A DNA stretch of 64,000 nt from the NCBI RefSeq assembly GCF_009937975.1, contig NZ_AP018441.1, positions 1,550,001 through 1,614,000 on the forward strand, read 5' to 3'. Numbering within the stretch: position 1 is the first letter of the stretch; each line of letters begins with the position of its first letter. The notes beneath the pieces were generated by a model. The model worked only from the letters and a program-made list of their open reading frames with translations. It searched no databases and was not told the DNA's origin. This DNA comes from Undibacterium sp. YM2. Its GTDB lineage: Bacteria; Pseudomonadota; Gammaproteobacteria; Burkholderiales; Burkholderiaceae_D. Of the stretch, positions 29,705 through 39,158 are shown in pieces. The translations under genes were made by a program, and so were the position numbers.

Positions 29705-32700
29705 ATGTTCTCAAAATTTTTCATTAACCGGCCGATCTTCGCGACAGTTTTATCGCTGATCATCGTGCTGGCCGGTCTGGCCGCCTTGCGCGTCCTGCCG
29801 ATTTCGCGCTACCCGGAGATTTCTCCGCCGGTAGTGAATGTGACGGCGGTCTATCCAGGTGCATCTGCCGAGGTGGTTGAGCGCACTGTTGCTGGCCCTA
29901 TCGAAGAACAGATCAACGGCGTGGAACACATGCTGTATATGGACTCTGTTTCTTCTGCTGACGGTCGTGTATCGATCAACGTCACTTTTGAGGTTGGTAC
30001 CAATCTCGATATCGCGGCGGTGAACGTTAATAATCGTGTGCGTCAGGCTGATGCCAAGTTGCCGCAAGAAGTACGCCGCCAGGGTGTGACGGTCTCCAAG
30101 AGTTCGTCCAACTTCCTGGTCGTTGCTGCGCTGTTCTCGCCAGATAACCGCTACGACGCGCTGTACTTGTCCAACTATGCAACCCAGAATGTGCTGGATG
30201 CATTGAAGCGTGTGCCAGGTACCACCAATATCCAGATTTTCGGTGCCAAGGATTATGCGATGCGTATCTGGATGCGTCCTGACCGCATGGCACAACTGGG
30301 TGTGACGGTTGCCGATATCTCGAACGCGATTACTGAGCAAAATGCGCAGTATGCTGCAGGTAAAGTAGGCGCACCACCAAACAATACCGAAGAACTGACG
30401 ATGACAGTGACAGCCAAGGGCCGTTTGCTGGAACCATCTGAGTTTGCCAATATCATCATCAAATCTGCCAAGGGTGGTTCTGCCATCCGTATCAGTGATG
30501 TAGCACGTGTTGAACTGGGTTCCAAGGATTACAACCTGTATGGCCGCGTCAATGGTCACCCATCTGCGAATATCGGTGTGTTCTTGCAGACTGGCGCAAA
30601 TGCGCTGGAAACCCGCAAGGCGGTAGAACAAACCCTGAAAGACCTGAAAGCCAAGTTCCCTGAAGGTATGGAATACGCTACGCCGTATGACACAACACCT
30701 TTCGTGACAGAATCGATTGCCGAGGTGTTGAAAACCCTGGGCGAAGCGATGGTGCTGGTGTTCATCGTGGTATACCTGTTCCTGCAAAGCTGGCGCGCGA
30801 CTATCATCCCTACGCTGGCTGTACCGGTATCGCTGATTGGTACCATGGCTGGTCTGCATTTGCTGGGTTACAGCATCAACACGCTGACCTTGTTCGGTAT
30901 GGTGCTGGCGATTGGTATTGTGGTCGATGATGCGATCGTGGTGCTGGAAAACGTTGAGCGCTTGATCAATGAAGAAGGCATGACACCAAAAGATGCAGCG
31001 ATTGAAGCCATGCATGAAGTGACTGGTCCGGTTATCGCGATTGTGCTGGTATTGGTTGCAGCGTTTGGCCCTATCGCTTTCCTCGGTGGTCTGGCGGGTG
31101 AATTGTATCGTCAGTTCTCGGTCACGATTTCTATCGCTGTGGTCTTGTCCGGTATCGTTGCCCTGACGTTGACACCAGCTTTGTGCGCGATCCTGCTCAA
31201 GCCAGGTTCAGAAAATCATAACCGTTTCTTCACCTGGTTTAATGCTGCTTTCCTGCGTTTGACCAAGCGTTACACCAATGGAGTCACTTTCTTCATGAAA
31301 CGTGCGGTACTGGGCGTAGCTTTGGTGTTGGGCATGGTTGCCCTGACTGGGCTGTTGTGGAAAAACGTACCGGGTGGTCTGGTGCCTGATGAAGATCAGG
31401 GGTATTTCATTGGTGCGGCGATCATGCCGGACGGTGCTTCGTTGGATCGTACCGATGCAATGGTGCGTCAGGTTGAATCCATCATGAAAACCAATAAAAA
31501 CATCGATACGACGTTTGCCCTGGTTGGTCTGGATTTCCTCGGCGGCGGCGGTTTGAAATCTTCTGCTGCAACCATGTTCTTCCCACTGAAGCCTTGGGAA
31601 GAACGCAGCCAGTCTGCCCAGCAGATGGTGGGTGAAAGCTATATGAAAACTGGTCGTATCAAGGAAGGTTTGCCTTTGTTCTTTGCCCCGCCTGCCATTC
31701 AAGGTCTGGGTCAGACCGGTGGTTTTGAGTTCTATCTGCAAAATGCTGGTGAAGGCGGTGTCAAACGCCTGGCACAACTGTTGCCATTGCTGATTGCGGA
31801 AGCCAACAAGCAGCCAGAACTGGCTGGCGTTAAAACTTTGTGGCAAGCCAATTCACCACAGTTGTATGTCGATGTGGATAATGAAAAAGCACGCTCCATG
31901 GGTGTGGCCCTGTCTGATGTGTATAACACCCTGGCTGCAACCATGGGTAGTTACTACGTCAATGACTTCAACAAGAATGGCCGTATCTACACCGTGCAGT
32001 TACAGGCAGAAGGCCAGTACCGCGCCAAGCCAGATGATATAGGCAGCATGTATGTGCGTTCTGCCACTGGTCAGATGATACCTGTGCGCGCTTTCACGAC
32101 CATCAAGTTCATTACCGGTCCTGATTCTGTACAGCGCTTCAATGCCCTGCCTGCGATTAAATTGCTGGGTGATGCCAAACCAGGCTACAGCTCCGGCCAG
32201 GCAATTGCAGCGATGGAAAGAGCAGCGAAGAATGTCTTGCCAGCTGACGTAGTCTATGACTGGGGTGGTGCTTCCTTCCAGGAAAAACGCAGCAGCAATG
32301 CGGCTGGTCTGGCATTGGGCGCTGGCGTGCTGATGATTTTCCTGATCCTGGCTGCACAGTATGAAAAATGGTCTCTGCCATTCTCGGTCTTGCTGGCCAT
32401 GCCTTTCGGTATCTTTGGTGCCTTGCTGGCGGTGTATCTGCGTCACTTCAACAATGACGTGTACTTCCAGATCGGTCTGGTGACGCTGTTAGGCCTGTCG
32501 GCGAAGAATGCGATTCTGATTGTGGAATTCGCGGTCATGAAAGTGCATGAAGGTTATGCGCCGGTGGCGGCGGCACTGGAAGCGGCACGCTTGCGCTTCC
32601 GTCCTATTCTGATGACTTCGCTGGCATTTATTTTGGGTGTGGTACCACTGGCTTTCTCGCACGGCGCTGGTGCTGCTGCGCGTCAATCCCTGGGTACTGG

Positions 32701-32860
32701 TGTATTGGGCGGTATGTTGGCAGCGACTTTCCTGGCGATCTTCTTCGTGCCTTTGTTCTTCAAGCTGATCAATGACAAACGCTTGAAAACGACTGAGCAG
32801 GATTTTGAACACCCTGTCCATATTTTGCACAATGCGCCTCAAGCAGATGTGAAGGAATAA
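29705..32860 (+). CDS. RND multidrug efflux permease (AcrB/MexB-like, HAE1)
   Basis: A 1051-residue inner-membrane transporter, starting MFSKFFINRPIFATVLSLII like other HAE1 pumps. Helix 4 carries the proton-relay pair in GIVVDDAIVVLENVER, and the FRPILMTSLAFILGVVPL motif marks the second half. It is a drug/proton antiporter acting as a trimer with the adaptor encoded just upstream. AAGGA lies nine bases before the ATG. Its TAA overlaps the ATG of the outer-membrane factor gene (TAATG). Confidence 0.96.
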   Translation: MFSKFFINRPIFATVLSLIIVLAGLAALRVLPISRYPEISPPVVNVTAVYPGASAEVVERTVAGPIEEQINGVEHMLYMDSVSSADGRVSINVTFEVGTNLDIAAVNVNNRVRQADAKLPQEVRRQGVTVSKSSSNFLVVAALFSPDNRYDALYLSNYATQNVLDALKRVPGTTNIQIFGAKDYAMRIWMRPDRMAQLGVTVADISNAITEQNAQYAAGKVGAPPNNTEELTMTVTAKGRLLEPSEFANIIIKSAKGGSAIRISDVARVELGSKDYNLYGRVNGHPSANIGVFLQTGANALETRKAVEQTLKDLKAKFPEGMEYATPYDTTPFVTESIAEVLKTLGEAMVLVFIVVYLFLQSWRATIIPTLAVPVSLIGTMAGLHLLGYSINTLTLFGMVLAIGIVVDDAIVVLENVERLINEEGMTPKDAAIEAMHEVTGPVIAIVLVLVAAFGPIAFLGGLAGELYRQFSVTISIAVVLSGIVALTLTPALCAILLKPGSENHNRFFTWFNAAFLRLTKRYTNGVTFFMKRAVLGVALVLGMVALTGLLWKNVPGGLVPDEDQGYFIGAAIMPDGASLDRTDAMVRQVESIMKTNKNIDTTFALVGLDFLGGGGLKSSAATMFFPLKPWEERSQSAQQMVGESYMKTGRIKEGLPLFFAPPAIQGLGQTGGFEFYLQNAGEGGVKRLAQLLPLLIAEANKQPELAGVKTLWQANSPQLYVDVDNEKARSMGVALSDVYNTLAATMGSYYVNDFNKNGRIYTVQLQAEGQYRAKPDDIGSMYVRSATGQMIPVRAFTTIKFITGPDSVQRFNALPAIKLLGDAKPGYSSGQAIAAMERAAKNVLPADVVYDWGGASFQEKRSSNAAGLALGAGVLMIFLILAAQYEKWSLPFSVLLAMPFGIFGALLAVYLRHFNNDVYFQIGLVTLLGLSAKNAILIVEFAVMKVHEGYAPVAAALEAARLRFRPILMTSLAFILGVVPLAFSHGAGAAARQSLGTGVLGGMLAATFLAIFFVPLFFKLINDKRLKTTEQDFEHPVHILHNAPQADVKE

Positions 32861-32862
32861 TG

Positions 32863-34305
32863 ATGTCTGGAACAAAATTCATATTAACGACACTGGTTGC
32901 CAGCATGATGCTGGCAGGCTGTGCCTCGGTAGGGCCTGACTACCAGCGCCCGGCGCTGGAAACTCCGGCCAGCCCCGGTGTGGTGGTCACGCAAAACAAA
33001 CTGGCAGCAGTTGATTATGCAGCCTGGTGGAAAAGCTTCCAGGACCCGGTACTTGACGGTCTGCTCGATGAAGCGGCCAAAAATAACCAGGACTTGCAGC
33101 TGGCCGCAGCGCGTATAGAAGAAGCACGTGCAGTTGCTGTCGGTGCCAATTCGAACCGCTATCCCAGTGTGGATGCTAACCTCGGCGCAACCCGTACCCG
33201 CACCAGTGAAAATGCCGGTAAGCTGGGTACCGGTGCCAGCCCGTACAGCAAAGACTTTCAACTGAGCCTGACAGCTTCGTATGAAGTCGATTTCTGGGGC
33301 AAGCTGGCGCGTGCCGATGAAGCAGCCCGTGCGCGTTTGCTGGCGCAGGAAGCCAATCGTGGCCTGGTGCAAAGCAGCCTGTATGCGAATGTGGCGCAGA
33401 CTTATTTCAGCCTGCGCGCAGCCGATGCACAACTGGCTCTGGCGGATTCGACCCTTAAAACCCGTCAGGAAAACCTGCGTTTGCAACAGCGCCGTTTTAA
33501 GGCAGGTGCAACCAGCGAACTTGATTTGCATGTAGCTGAATCTGAAGCAGCCGCATCGGACATCAGTTATGCTCAAGCCAGGCAAGCCTTGTCAAACATA
33601 GAATCGACACTGGCTGTTTTGCTGGGCCGTTCTGCCAGTGCGATTGCGCAGCCTGTGATTGCACGTGGTAATGAAATAGACAGCCTGCATCAGCAATTGA
33701 CGATGCCTGCAGACTTGCCATCTGATTTGCTGAACCGCCGTCCGGATATCCTGTCGGCAGAGCAGGCGCTGGTCGCTGCCAATGCAGATATCGGTCAGGC
33801 CAAGTCACAATATTTCCCTAGTGTTAAATTGACGACGACTGCTGGTTATGAATCCAGGGTATTCCAGGACTTGATCAATCCGGCATCGCTGTTATGGAGC
33901 CTGGGTAGCAGTCTGGCGCAACCTATCTTCCGTGCCGGTGCAATTGGTGCGGTAGTACAAGGCGCGGAAGCCCGCAAGAACCAGGCCCTGGCGCAATATG
34001 TGCAGGCAGTGCAGGGCGCTTTCCGTGATGTGCATGATGCGCTGAATAATACGGCGGCTAATGAGCAGGTCAACCTGGCTTCCGAGCGCAGGGTGGTCGC
34101 ATTGAAAGATTCATTGCGCCTGGCGGATTTGCGCTACAAGAATGGCTATAGCAGCTATCTGGAAGTCTTGAACGCACAACGCGACCTGTACCAGGCACAG
34201 TCCAGCCTGATCGACAGCAAGCGTGCGCAATTGTCTGCCGTGGTCAGTATCTACAAGGCGGTGGGCGGAGGCTGGAGCAAGCCTGAGGTTTTGGCCAGCA
34301 AGTAA
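32863..34305 (+). CDS. RND efflux outer-membrane channel (OprM/NodT family lipoprotein)
   Basis: An outer-membrane factor of about 480 residues. The N-terminus has a lipobox (MMLAGCASVGPDYQRP), and the body has the two OEP repeats, with LSLTASYEVDFWGKL and SSLAQPIFRAGAIGA at equivalent positions. It forms the exit duct of the tripartite pump. ATG 32863 is preferred to 32860 because AAGGA (32852-32857) is then at a normal distance. The operon ends here at a strong terminator. Confidence 0.94.
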   Translation: MSGTKFILTTLVASMMLAGCASVGPDYQRPALETPASPGVVVTQNKLAAVDYAAWWKSFQDPVLDGLLDEAAKNNQDLQLAAARIEEARAVAVGANSNRYPSVDANLGATRTRTSENAGKLGTGASPYSKDFQLSLTASYEVDFWGKLARADEAARARLLAQEANRGLVQSSLYANVAQTYFSLRAADAQLALADSTLKTRQENLRLQQRRFKAGATSELDLHVAESEAAASDISYAQARQALSNIESTLAVLLGRSASAIAQPVIARGNEIDSLHQQLTMPADLPSDLLNRRPDILSAEQALVAANADIGQAKSQYFPSVKLTTTAGYESRVFQDLINPASLLWSLGSSLAQPIFRAGAIGAVVQGAEARKNQALAQYVQAVQGAFRDVHDALNNTAANEQVNLASERRVVALKDSLRLADLRYKNGYSSYLEVLNAQRDLYQAQSSLIDSKRAQLSAVVSIYKAVGGGWSKPEVLASK

Positions 34306-34339
34306 GTGATAATGTAATAAAGTAAAAAAAGTAAAGCAG

Positions 34340-34369
34340 CGGGCCAGTCTCAAAACTGGCCCGTTTCTT
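34340..34369 (+). terminator. Terminator of the RND pump operon
   Basis: A perfect 9-bp stem CGGGCCAGT/ACTGGCCCG (34340-34348, 34355-34363) with a six-base loop is followed by TTTCTTTTT. Confidence 0.9.
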
Positions 34370-34519
34370 TTTGGGTTTGCGATTCTTCAAGGCGTTACAT
34401 TTTGCTACTTACGCTTGTTACTCTCACTTACAGCTTGGCTGTCATCGGCACTTTCTGATGAGTCGTTATAGGCATGTGACTAGCACAAGTAACTTATAAC
34501 CCCACATAAGGATTGCATC

Positions 34520-35104
34520 ATGAAAACAAAATTTATCCCCTTGTTATTGGCTGGTTTGCTGACAGGCTCTGTATTCGCACAAAGCGTCAGCAGCGATGTA
34601 CAGCGCAATGTGAACCAGCAAGCACGCATAGAAGATGGCTTGAAAACCGGGCAGTTGACGACCAGGGAAGCAGGTAAGCTGGAGCGTGAGGAAGCGGCTG
34701 TCGCACGTGAAGAGCATAAGGCATTGAAAGATGGCAAACTGAACCAGCAAGAGAGAAACAAATTGGCGAGAATGCAGGACAAGGTCAGCGCTGATATTTA
34801 TGCAGAGAAGCATGATGCTCAGGTCGGTAATCCCAACTCAGTATCCAGCAAACGCATGCAGGCTGATGTACAAAGAAATGTGAACCAGCAACAACGGGTT
34901 GAAAATGGCATCAAGTCTGGCGAATTGACCAATCATGAAGTGGCAAAGCTGGAGAAAGGTCAGGCAAGAGTCGATCACAAAGAAGCCCTTGCTGCAAAAA
35001 ATGGTCATGTCAGCGCGGCTGAACAGCGCAACATCCAGCATGCTGAAAACCATCAATCGAAAAAAATCCACAAGGAAAAAACGGATGACCAGGTTCGTGG
35101 CTGA
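34520..35104 (+). CDS. Exported protein with two tandem DVQRNVNQQ repeats, function unknown
   Basis: A 194-residue protein with a cleavable signal peptide (MKTKFIPLLLAGLLTGSVFA). The mature part is very hydrophilic and contains two copies of an approximately 85-residue unit, each starting DVQRNVNQQ, continuing with GLKTGQLTTREAGKLE or GIKSGELTNHEVAKLE, and ending with an AQVGN or DQVRG motif. The acidic/basic helical content suggests coiled helices in the periplasm. Similar proteins are widespread in Burkholderiales but unassigned. The ribosome binding site AAGGA is nine bases upstream. It is monocistronic, between two terminators. Confidence 0.8.
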   Translation: MKTKFIPLLLAGLLTGSVFAQSVSSDVQRNVNQQARIEDGLKTGQLTTREAGKLEREEAAVAREEHKALKDGKLNQQERNKLARMQDKVSADIYAEKHDAQVGNPNSVSSKRMQADVQRNVNQQQRVENGIKSGELTNHEVAKLEKGQARVDHKEALAAKNGHVSAAEQRNIQHAENHQSKKIHKEKTDDQVRG

Positions 35105-35123
35105 TCTGCGCGCTTGTTAATGC

Positions 35124-35166
35124 AAAAGCCGGGCTCCTGACTCCTGTTAGTGGCCCGGCTTTTTTC
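35124..35166 (+). terminator. Rho-independent terminator
   Basis: AAAAGCCGGGC (35124-35134) pairs with GCCCGGCTTTT (35153-35163), and T residues follow. It ends the exported repeat-protein gene and may also serve the converging nirK operon. Confidence 0.88.
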
Positions 35167-35209
35167 CTTGATCTCAATTGCTGATTTGTATCAGCTCAAT
35201 CTGATTAAT

Positions 35210-35860
35210 TTAAGGCGCCGCAGCAGCAGTGCCAGCATCCAGGCTTTTGAGTGCGAGTTTTATCTTCTGCAAGAATTCATCATCCACTGACCCCAAGGTG
35301 CCGCTACGGGCGAGTATGCGGCCATTTCTATCCAGCAAAATGAGGGCGCTGGTATGGTTGAATTCGCCGCTGTCCATTTGCCGGTACTGAATATTTAATA
35401 CCGCAGCCAGTTGTCTCACGGATTTTTCACTGGTGCGTGCAAGTACCCAGTGCTGCGTATCCAGTTCCCTGGCTTTGGCGATGGATTGCAAAGTGGCGAC
35501 CTTGTCCCTGGCTGGATCAAGGGTCACCAGCAGGACGGATAAATGAGATTTCTCTTTTTCATCCAGTTTTTTTTCCAGCATGCGTATGGTGTCTATCAGC
35601 ATGGGGCAAACATATTCACATGAGTTGTAGAACATGCTGGTGATGACGATATTGCCGGCCTGGTCTGCCAGCTTAAAATTTTGGGCTTGCTGATTTTCCA
35701 GGTTGATAGGCAAGCGGTAAACAGAGTCACCTGGTATTGACTGTATTTTTGCTTGTGCTTTTGTTGTTGCTACTGCTTCGCTGCTACCTGCATGTGCATG
35801 CAGTGCAAGCAGTAGAAAAGAGGCTGCAATGGCCTTCCATGTGTTCAAAGCTGATTTCAT
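35210..35860 (-). CDS. SCO1/SenC family copper chaperone/thiol protein
   Basis: A 216-residue exported thioredoxin-fold protein. A signal peptide (about 1-24) is followed by the copper-binding CEYVC motif in the first half and the third ligand His in FNHTSAL near residue 170. SCO proteins deliver or handle copper for Cu enzymes. As last gene of the nirK - nirV-like - sco operon (ATGA overlap with the gene before), it probably serves maturation of the copper nitrite reductase; this is inferred from context. Confidence 0.9.
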   Translation of the reverse strand: MKSALNTWKAIAASFLLLALHAHAGSSEAVATTKAQAKIQSIPGDSVYRLPINLENQQAQNFKLADQAGNIVITSMFYNSCEYVCPMLIDTIRMLEKKLDEKEKSHLSVLLVTLDPARDKVATLQSIAKARELDTQHWVLARTSEKSVRQLAAVLNIQYRQMDSGEFNHTSALILLDRNGRILARSGTLGSVDDEFLQKIKLALKSLDAGTAAAAP

Positions 35861-36669
35861 TTTTTTTCTTCCTTGAGGTCGCGCGCACAGCGGAAACCCA
35901 GATTGTCGGTCGTGCTTGCACCAGTCAGCGATGACAGCAGGGCTACCCGCATCAGGATCGCGTAGTTTTCCTTGTTTTGCAGGCTGATGGCACCGGCACC
36001 ACAGAATTGCAGTTTGTCCGGATCACCCTGGGTACGGCTGTCAGCGCTGATCAGCAGGGCATTAAAGTCACTGACCCATTCCCATATCAGGCCATGCATA
36101 TCCCGGACACCATAATAATTTGGTGCATGGCTCATGTTAGCTGACGACTGGGCTGGTGATTCTGAATACCATGAGAGTATGCGCGCACGCCAGGCCGGGT
36201 CACTGCGGGCATCGGCATGTTGCTCATCTGCTGCTGCCACGAGCTCCCATTCATACCAGCTGGGCAGGCGCGCGTCTTCCGATTCACAGTAAGCCTGGGC
36301 TGCATGCCAGCTGACGCTGGTAATTGCCTGCGTCAATTTCTTTTCATTCCCCACATCGCTTGCCGAAGCCCACGCATGCAAATAGCTGGCATCTGCAAAG
36401 ATAGAGGCGACCTGATCCCGCTGCCATTCAGGATGGATGTGCAGGAATTGCTGGTATTCCCCCGTTGTTACCGGGCTGGTGCGCATGGCAAAGAATGGGA
36501 CCCTGGCCATGTCCTTTACATCGGACCCAGACAATACACTGGCGAACTGCTTGCCCGGAATGGCAACATATTCAGCGGCACAGATAATCGCAGGAGCCAG
36601 CAAGAAGACCGTCCCCAGCATAGCCTGCCCTAACTTTGATTTGCTGCCACGCCTGTTACAGTTCGCCAT
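35857..36669 (-). CDS. NirV-like protein with formylglycine-generating-enzyme (SUMF1) domain
   Basis: A 270-residue exported protein (hydrophobic segment about 16-31). The SUMF1/FGE-type domain is recognised from PVTTGEYQQFL, VSWHAAQAYCESEDARLPSWYEWE, and YYGVRDMHGLIWEWVSDF, ending LGFRCARD. It lacks an obvious pair of FGE active-site cysteines, as do other NirV proteins. NirV genes accompany nirK in several denitrifiers and are thought to help mature the nitrite reductase, but the role is unproven. It follows nirK after 53 bases. Confidence 0.85.
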   Translation of the reverse strand: MANCNRRGSKSKLGQAMLGTVFLLAPAIICAAEYVAIPGKQFASVLSGSDVKDMARVPFFAMRTSPVTTGEYQQFLHIHPEWQRDQVASIFADASYLHAWASASDVGNEKKLTQAITSVSWHAAQAYCESEDARLPSWYEWELVAAADEQHADARSDPAWRARILSWYSESPAQSSANMSHAPNYYGVRDMHGLIWEWVSDFNALLISADSRTQGDPDKLQFCGAGAISLQNKENYAILMRVALLSSLTGASTTDNLGFRCARDLKEEKK

Positions 36670-36722
36670 ATATTGATCTATTTATTGATCTATTGACCGA
36701 TGAATCGTTCAGTTGATGAGTT

Positions 36723-38231
36723 TCAATGTGCCGCTGCTTTGGCAGGCACAGCCCTGGCACGCTCGGCCTTGACTTCACTGGCCAGTATGCGTCCGCCCTT
36801 GTTGCCCCAGCTATTCAGGACATAAGTGAGGATATTGGCGACTTCATCATCATTCAACTGGTTCATGGCAGGCATGACGGAATCAAAATCTTTGCCATTG
36901 ACACTGACTTTGCCACTTAAACCACGCAGCAGTACGCCTATTGATCTTTGTGGGTCAGTATTGAGGTAGTCAGACTGTGCCAATGGCGGGAATACGCCGG
37001 GCAAGCCCGCGCCATTTGCCTGATGGCAGACTGAGCAGGTGCCCGCAAACAATTGTCCGCCTGCATTAACCTGGTCCTGCACTGTCAGTGTGCCACTCTC
37101 TGCTGCCTTGGCTGCTGTGCTGACTGCAGACAGATTCGCTTGTGCACGGTCACCCAGATAAACTGAATCGAGTTCTTTGCCTGAGTAGATATCCTTCTTC
37201 TCTGCGCCATCGACTTTCATGATGGCCAGTGCACCTTTATTGAATGCGCGGAAAATTGAGTGATCGACCAGTACATAGCTGCCAGGCACCTTGGTCTGGT
37301 ATTCAACCACTGCTGCACCGCCAGCCGGGATGAGCGTAGTTTGTACATTTTTCTGGAAATTGCTGCCGCCTTCAAAACGTACCTTATCAAAGATGGCACC
37401 AATTACGTGGAAGCTGGATACCAGGTTGGGGCCGCCATTACCGACGAACAGGCGAATTTTCTCATCTGTTTTGGCAGTCAGGGCTTTGTCACCAGTCAGG
37501 GCACCTTCGGCGCCGTTGAACAAGACATAGGTTGGTTTTTCATCGATGGCTTTTTCCATGTCGAAAGGCTGGTAACCTTTTTCACGGTATTTGCCGGTGG
37601 TGTAGAAATCGCCTTGCATGACATAGTATTCACGATCTACGGGTGGCAGGCCTTGTGGTGGTTCAACCAGGATCAGGCCATACATGCCGTTGGCAACATG
37701 CATGCCCACAGGTGCAGTCGCGCAGTGATAAACATAAATACCTTCATTGAGTGCCTTGAAGGTGAATTGTGATTCATGGCCAGGTGCAGTGAAGCTGGAA
37801 GATGCGCCACCGCCAGGGCCAGTTACGCCATGCAAGTCAATATTATGTGGCATCTTGCTGCTGGGGTGGTTCTTGAGATGGAATTCAACCGTATCACCCT
37901 GGCGCACACGAATGAAACTTCCTGGCACGGTGCCGCCGAAGGTCCAGAACATGTATTTCACACCTTCAGAGATAGCCATTTCCTTTTCCACGACTTCCAG
38001 CTCGACAATGACTTTTGCCGGATGGTTGCGTTTTATTGGTGGAGGAACAAAGGGTGGGCTGGTCAGTACTGCACGTATGACTGGCCCCTGGGGAGGGCCA
38101 AAATCACCAGTGCCTTTGTTGCTTTTACTGTCTTTACTCTCCGCCGCATGCGCTGACAAAGTCAGGAACAGCGAGACGAACAAGATGCGTGCAAGCAGGG
38201 ATGCAAAAAATCCTCTGAAAATGTTTTTCAT
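36723..38231 (-). CDS. nirK: Copper-containing nitrite reductase NirK fused to a C-terminal cytochrome c
   Basis: A 502-residue exported enzyme reducing nitrite to NO in the periplasm. After a signal peptide (1-29), cupredoxin domain 1 holds the copper ligands in [20 protein letters not shown] and NGMYG, including the catalytic Asp of NIDLHG; domain 2 supplies the remaining type 2 histidines in SSFHVIG and VDHSIF. The last 100 residues are a class I cytochrome c with CSVCH and a distal Met in SVMPAM. This three-domain form is known from Ralstonia-type enzymes, where the heme takes electrons directly. AAAGGTG precedes the ATG. A degenerate FNR-like box (TTGAT at 38316 with AATAA) lies about 90 bases upstream. 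Confidence 0.96.
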   Translation of the reverse strand: MKNIFRGFFASLLARILFVSLFLTLSAHAAESKDSKSNKGTGDFGPPQGPVIRAVLTSPPFVPPPIKRNHPAKVIVELEVVEKEMAISEGVKYMFWTFGGTVPGSFIRVRQGDTVEFHLKNHPSSKMPHNIDLHGVTGPGGGASSSFTAPGHESQFTFKALNEGIYVYHCATAPVGMHVANGMYGLILVEPPQGLPPVDREYYVMQGDFYTTGKYREKGYQPFDMEKAIDEKPTYVLFNGAEGALTGDKALTAKTDEKIRLFVGNGGPNLVSSFHVIGAIFDKVRFEGGSNFQKNVQTTLIPAGGAAVVEYQTKVPGSYVLVDHSIFRAFNKGALAIMKVDGAEKKDIYSGKELDSVYLGDRAQANLSAVSTAAKAAESGTLTVQDQVNAGGQLFAGTCSVCHQANGAGLPGVFPPLAQSDYLNTDPQRSIGVLLRGLSGKVSVNGKDFDSVMPAMNQLNDDEVANILTYVLNSWGNKGGRILASEVKAERARAVPAKAAAH

Positions 38232-38411
38232 GTGAACACCTTTTGTATGTGTAGGCTATAAACCCGAGGGAAATTACTTTGCTGTTCACAATACTGGTGT
38301 CTTTCTCAAAAATCCTTGATATGAAATAAGAAGCCGGAAACTTTTACCGGCAGAACACGGTTTTTCAGTGCACAGTGCCTGATAACAACAGATTGATGGC
38401 AGGAGCGTATG

Positions 38412-38867
38412 TCATGTCCGCTTTATTTTCTTGCCCGCAAAAAGCTGTATTTTGCCAAGGCTGTTTTTTTGCGCGACCAGGTCGGCCAGTGTCACTGCAT
38501 CAAGCACTGATAGATAGGAGTCTGTAGCCCGGCTCAGTACGCCTTTTAAAATGCAGGCACCTGAGTAGGAGCAGGTATTGCTGTGACGGTCAAAACACTC
38601 GGCCATATCGAAATCAGATTCAGCGTTGCGTACCACGTCACCTATATTAATTTTTTCTGGCGGCAGATTCAGTTTCAGGCCGCCATTGCGGCCACGTATG
38701 GTTTCTACCATGTTCGACATTCCCAGTTGATGGACAACTTTGGTCAGGTGGCTTTTCGAGATGCTGTGCAACTCGGCAATTTCCTGTATGGTCACCAGCC
38801 TGTCCTCATGTTGTGCCAGGTACATCAGGGTGCGCAGGGTGTAGTCGGTAAATGCGGTCAATCTCAT
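38412..38867 (-). CDS. nsrR: NsrR, NO-sensing Rrf2-family repressor
   Basis: A 151-residue Rrf2 regulator. It opens MRLTAFTDYTLRTLMYLA, and three cysteines for the [Fe-S] cluster are in the AECFDRHSNTCSYSGAC segment, as in NsrR. Nitrosylation of the cluster releases DNA and induces NO-detoxifying genes. The start MRLT at 38867 is chosen (a second ATG is directly before it) because TAGGAA is at the right distance and homologues begin there. It lies between nirK and the divergent norB, and probably controls norB and itself through palindromes in 38927-39056. Confidence 0.92.
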   Translation of the reverse strand: MRLTAFTDYTLRTLMYLAQHEDRLVTIQEIAELHSISKSHLTKVVHQLGMSNMVETIRGRNGGLKLNLPPEKINIGDVVRNAESDFDMAECFDRHSNTCSYSGACILKGVLSRATDSYLSVLDAVTLADLVAQKNSLGKIQLFAGKKIKRT

Positions 38868-38926
38868 CATGGTTCCTAAGTGCTGTGCATGCAATGGGAG
38901 GCATGAGCACTCCGCATTAGCTCGTT

Positions 38927-38950
38927 AAGATGCATATAGTATAGATGTTT
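38927..38950. promoter_or_regulatory. Candidate NsrR site in the nsrR promoter
   Basis: AAGATGCATAT (38927-38937) followed by an imperfect inverted copy (ATAGATGTTT) resembles the NsrR consensus AAGATGCATTT with its mirror half. It sits about 60 bases before nsrR, fitting autoregulation. Confidence 0.5.
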
Positions 38951-38979
38951 ATAAGCCTGGTCTTACAAATCCCGGAAAA

Positions 38980-38993
38980 TTGATCTTCATCAA
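38980..38993. promoter_or_regulatory. FNR/Anr/Dnr-type box upstream of norB
   Basis: TTGATCTTCATCAA is a perfect TTGAT-N4-ATCAA dyad, the consensus of the CRP/FNR oxygen and NO sensors. It is 165 bases upstream of the qNOR start codon and about 113 bases from nsrR, so it may serve either gene. Confidence 0.75.
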
Positions 38994-39034
38994 GGGTTTT
39001 ACATTAAACATTCATTTGTTTTGTATCTTTAAAT

Positions 39035-39056
39035 ACATGCATATAAAATGAATCTT
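39035..39056. promoter_or_regulatory. Candidate NsrR site in the norB promoter
   Basis: ACATGCATAT and AAATGAATCTT face each other at 39035-39056 and fit both halves of the NsrR palindrome with few mismatches. The A+T-rich TATAAA inside it could be part of the -10 element, so binding would block transcription. Confidence 0.5.
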
Positions 39057-39158
39057 TAACGAATCAAGCCTGTTTGTGCTGACATGCTGCCATAGCTTGG
39101 CGCTAAAACAGGTTTTGTATCAGGAAACTCTTTCAATTTACCAATAAGGAATCACGCC

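Noticed and set aside
29750..31015. A 421-codon minus-strand frame opposite the RND permease gene
   Set aside because: His/Arg/Gln-rich shadow of strong AcrB coding sequence; no protein family features.
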